Assembly: GCA_964462585.1 (NCBI GenBank)
Contig: CAYXAK010000028.1
Location: 1-23,521, forward strand
Direction: 5' to 3'
Source of the DNA: Halarsenatibacter sp964462585
GTDB taxonomy: Bacteria > Bacillota > Halanaerobiia > Halanaerobiales > Halarsenatibacteraceae
DNA: 23,521 nucleotides
Shown: positions 22,272 through 23,521 of the stretch, piece after piece
How positions within the stretch are numbered: the first letter of the stretch is position 1
How the letters are laid out: each line of letters begins with the position of its first letter
Notes under the pieces: generated by a model
Databases searched by the model: none
Seen by the model: only the letters and a program-made list of their open reading frames with translations
Told to the model about the DNA's origin: nothing
Made by a program: the position numbers and the translations under genes

Positions 22272-23453
22272 TTGGACAGAGATAGCAGAGATCGCTTAGA
22301 GAGAAGAAAATCTGAGATATTCGTTGTATTCGGCACCAGGCCGGAAGCAATCAAGATGGCACCTGTCATTTCTGAGCTGCAGAAGCAGGAGAGCGTAAAG
22401 ACGGGCATCATCTCCTCCGGCCAGCATGATGAACTGCTGGAACAGATGCTGGAAAATTTCTCTATCAGTCCGGACAAAAATCTGCAGCTGATGGAGAACG
22501 ATCAGAGTTTAACAGATCTTACCGGGAGGGCCCTTTCCCGCCTGAGTGAACTCTTCCGCCGGGAAAGACCGGATCTTATCATGGTTCACGGTGATACCAC
22601 CACCACATTCTCCGCCGCCCTTGCAGCCTATTACAATCAGATACCTGTGGCCCATGTTGAGGCCGGGCTGCGTTCTCATGATCGTTATTCCCCCTTCCCG
22701 GAGGAGATGAACAGGCATCTGACCGATGTGCTGGCAGATATTCATTTTGCCCCGACACTGACCAACCGGGAGAACCTGCTGGCCGAGAATGTCAGCGCCC
22801 GGAATATATATGTCACCGGCAATACGGTGATAGATGCCGTACAATGCATCGCCTCTCAGGATTTTTCACTGCCGCATCACCTGCAGGAGATAGTGTCAGA
22901 TGGTGAGAAGGAAATAATCCTGCTCACCACTCACAGAAGGGAGAATATGGGGGAGGATATGGAGAAGATCTTTGCCGCCGTGAGGGAGATAGCGGGTGAG
23001 TTCGAGGATGTGGAGGTCATCTTTCCCCTCCATTTAAATCCCGGTGTGAGAAAACCCGCCCTCTCACTTCTGGGCGGTGAAGAGGGCATTCATCTGATCG
23101 AACCCCTGGATTACAGCACATTCATAAATCTCCTCGGGCGTTCCAGGCTCATACTGACCGATTCCGGCGGCATTCAGGAAGAAGCTCCTGCCCTGGATAT
23201 TCCGGTGGTCCTGCTCAGGGAGACAACCGAAAGGCCCGAGGCTCTGGAGGCGGGCACCGTGCTTAAGGCCGGCACGAAAAAGGAGAGAATAGTGGAAATA
23301 ACAGCCCGGCTTTTGCGGGAGGAGGACTATTACCGCTCTGTGGCCCGGAGAGAGAATCCCTATGGAGATGGCAGGGCTGCAGCCAGGGTGGTAAAGGGCG
23401 CTCTCAACTATCTGGGACTCTCCTCTGAAAGAGCAGAAGAATTTACCCCCTGA
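22272..23453 (+). CDS. wecB: UDP-N-acetylglucosamine 2-epimerase (non-hydrolysing)
   Basis: The start is TTG at 22272 after GAGGGTGAGAT; the next residues lead straight into the conserved fold. The 393-residue enzyme converts UDP-GlcNAc to UDP-ManNAc for wall teichoic acid linkage units, capsules or other surface glycans. Signatures are VVFGTRPEAIKMAP (K28), VHGDTTTTFSAALAAYY (D108), VAHVEAGLRS (E130), SPFPEEMNR, TTHRREN and LTDSGGIQEEAPAL, placing it in the GT-B epimerase family. The length fits bacterial WecB/MnaA (about 375-390) with a short charged N-terminal extension. It diverges from rtcB over 130 bases. In many Bacillota a gene of this family lies just before the ATP synthase operon; what follows here is outside the window. 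Confidence 0.95.
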   Translation: MDRDSRDRLERRKSEIFVVFGTRPEAIKMAPVISELQKQESVKTGIISSGQHDELLEQMLENFSISPDKNLQLMENDQSLTDLTGRALSRLSELFRRERPDLIMVHGDTTTTFSAALAAYYNQIPVAHVEAGLRSHDRYSPFPEEMNRHLTDVLADIHFAPTLTNRENLLAENVSARNIYVTGNTVIDAVQCIASQDFSLPHHLQEIVSDGEKEIILLTTHRRENMGEDMEKIFAAVREIAGEFEDVEVIFPLHLNPGVRKPALSLLGGEEGIHLIEPLDYSTFINLLGRSRLILTDSGGIQEEAPALDIPVVLLRETTERPEALEAGTVLKAGTKKERIVEITARLLREEDYYRSVARRENPYGDGRAAARVVKGALNYLGLSSERAEEFTP

Positions 23454-23458
23454 TATAT

Positions 23459-23487
23459 TTGTGCTCGGGCGGTATTTGTGGTATAAT
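23459..23487 (+). promoter_or_regulatory. Strong extended -10 promoter at the right edge
   Basis: A -35-like TTGTGC (23459-23464), a 17-base spacer ending in TGg, and a perfect TATAAT (23482-23487) form a consensus-like extended -10 promoter. It sits immediately after the wecB stop. Initiation is expected near 23494 and would drive the gene entering from the right edge. Confidence 0.65.
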
Positions 23488-23512
23488 TCTGTGATGAAGG
23501 TGGATGGTAATT

Positions 23513-23521
23513 TTGCAGCTG
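23513..23521 (+). CDS. Possible start of a further gene, cut by the window end
   Basis: A TTG at 23513 lies nine bases after AAGGTGG (23497-23503) and is a plausible start (M-Q-L...). TTG starts followed by CAG or GAT are used by other genes here. An alternative is the ATG at 23494, which would coincide with the predicted transcription start and so be leaderless. Only three codons are visible, so the product cannot be named. Confidence 0.25.

Noticed and set aside
1..23521. tRNA/rRNA genes, CRISPR arrays, transposases, att sites
   Set aside because: None were recognised by reading both strands; gaps are short and hold only promoters, ribosome binding sites and hairpins. A dedicated tRNA or repeat finder was not available.

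Overview
The window most likely comes from an anaerobic member of the Bacillota (Firmicutes). The indicators are a GlgC/GlgD ADP-glucose pyrophosphorylase pair, an Asp23/Gls24 protein, very strong AGGAGG-type ribosome binding sites and frequent TTG/GTG starts. A halophilic Halanaerobiales-type host is my tentative guess from the overall gene set and moderately acidic proteins; I could not test it. The DNA is almost fully coding: 20 protein genes (one cut at the left edge, plus a possible start at the right edge), no RNA gene, CRISPR array or insertion sequence seen. The longest gap without a gene is about 180 bases.

Left part (1-7050): the 3' end of a threonine-synthase-like PLP enzyme faces a MATE efflux pump. 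A probable five-gene operon then runs rightward from a good promoter at 2176-2204 to a hairpin at 7018-7049. It encodes a class I methyltransferase, a cytosine-deaminase/MtaD-type amidohydrolase, a membrane-anchored subtilisin-like protease with an intracellular helical tail, a macrodomain protein and a DJ-1/PfpI protein. The genes are 1 to 53 bases apart. I do not recognise this combination as a described system, and it is the best candidate here for something new.

Middle part (7086-16750): a compact glycogen locus. glgP (short-type phosphorylase) and pulA (debranching) diverge from one intergenic region and would break glycogen down. glgB-glgC-glgD form a leftward operon and glgA diverges from it, together making ADP-glucose and the branched polymer. 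Both the synthesis and degradation genes needed for the pathway are present within about 10 kb.

Right part (16784-23521): glgA is followed by a Gls24-family gene, a translationally coupled membrane-anchored alpha/beta hydrolase and a dihydrolipoyl dehydrogenase. A two-gene iron-storage nanocompartment follows, encoding an encapsulated ferritin-like cargo with an intact C-terminal loading peptide and a family 1 encapsulin shell, behind its own promoter. An RtcB RNA ligase converges on it. A WecB-type UDP-GlcNAc 2-epimerase and a strong extended -10 promoter, reading into a gene beyond the window, close the sequence.

Several starts given here differ from the longest possible ORF because a Shine-Dalgarno sequence clearly selects an internal TTG, GTG or ATG. 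This applies to the amidohydrolase, protease, macrodomain and DJ-1 genes.
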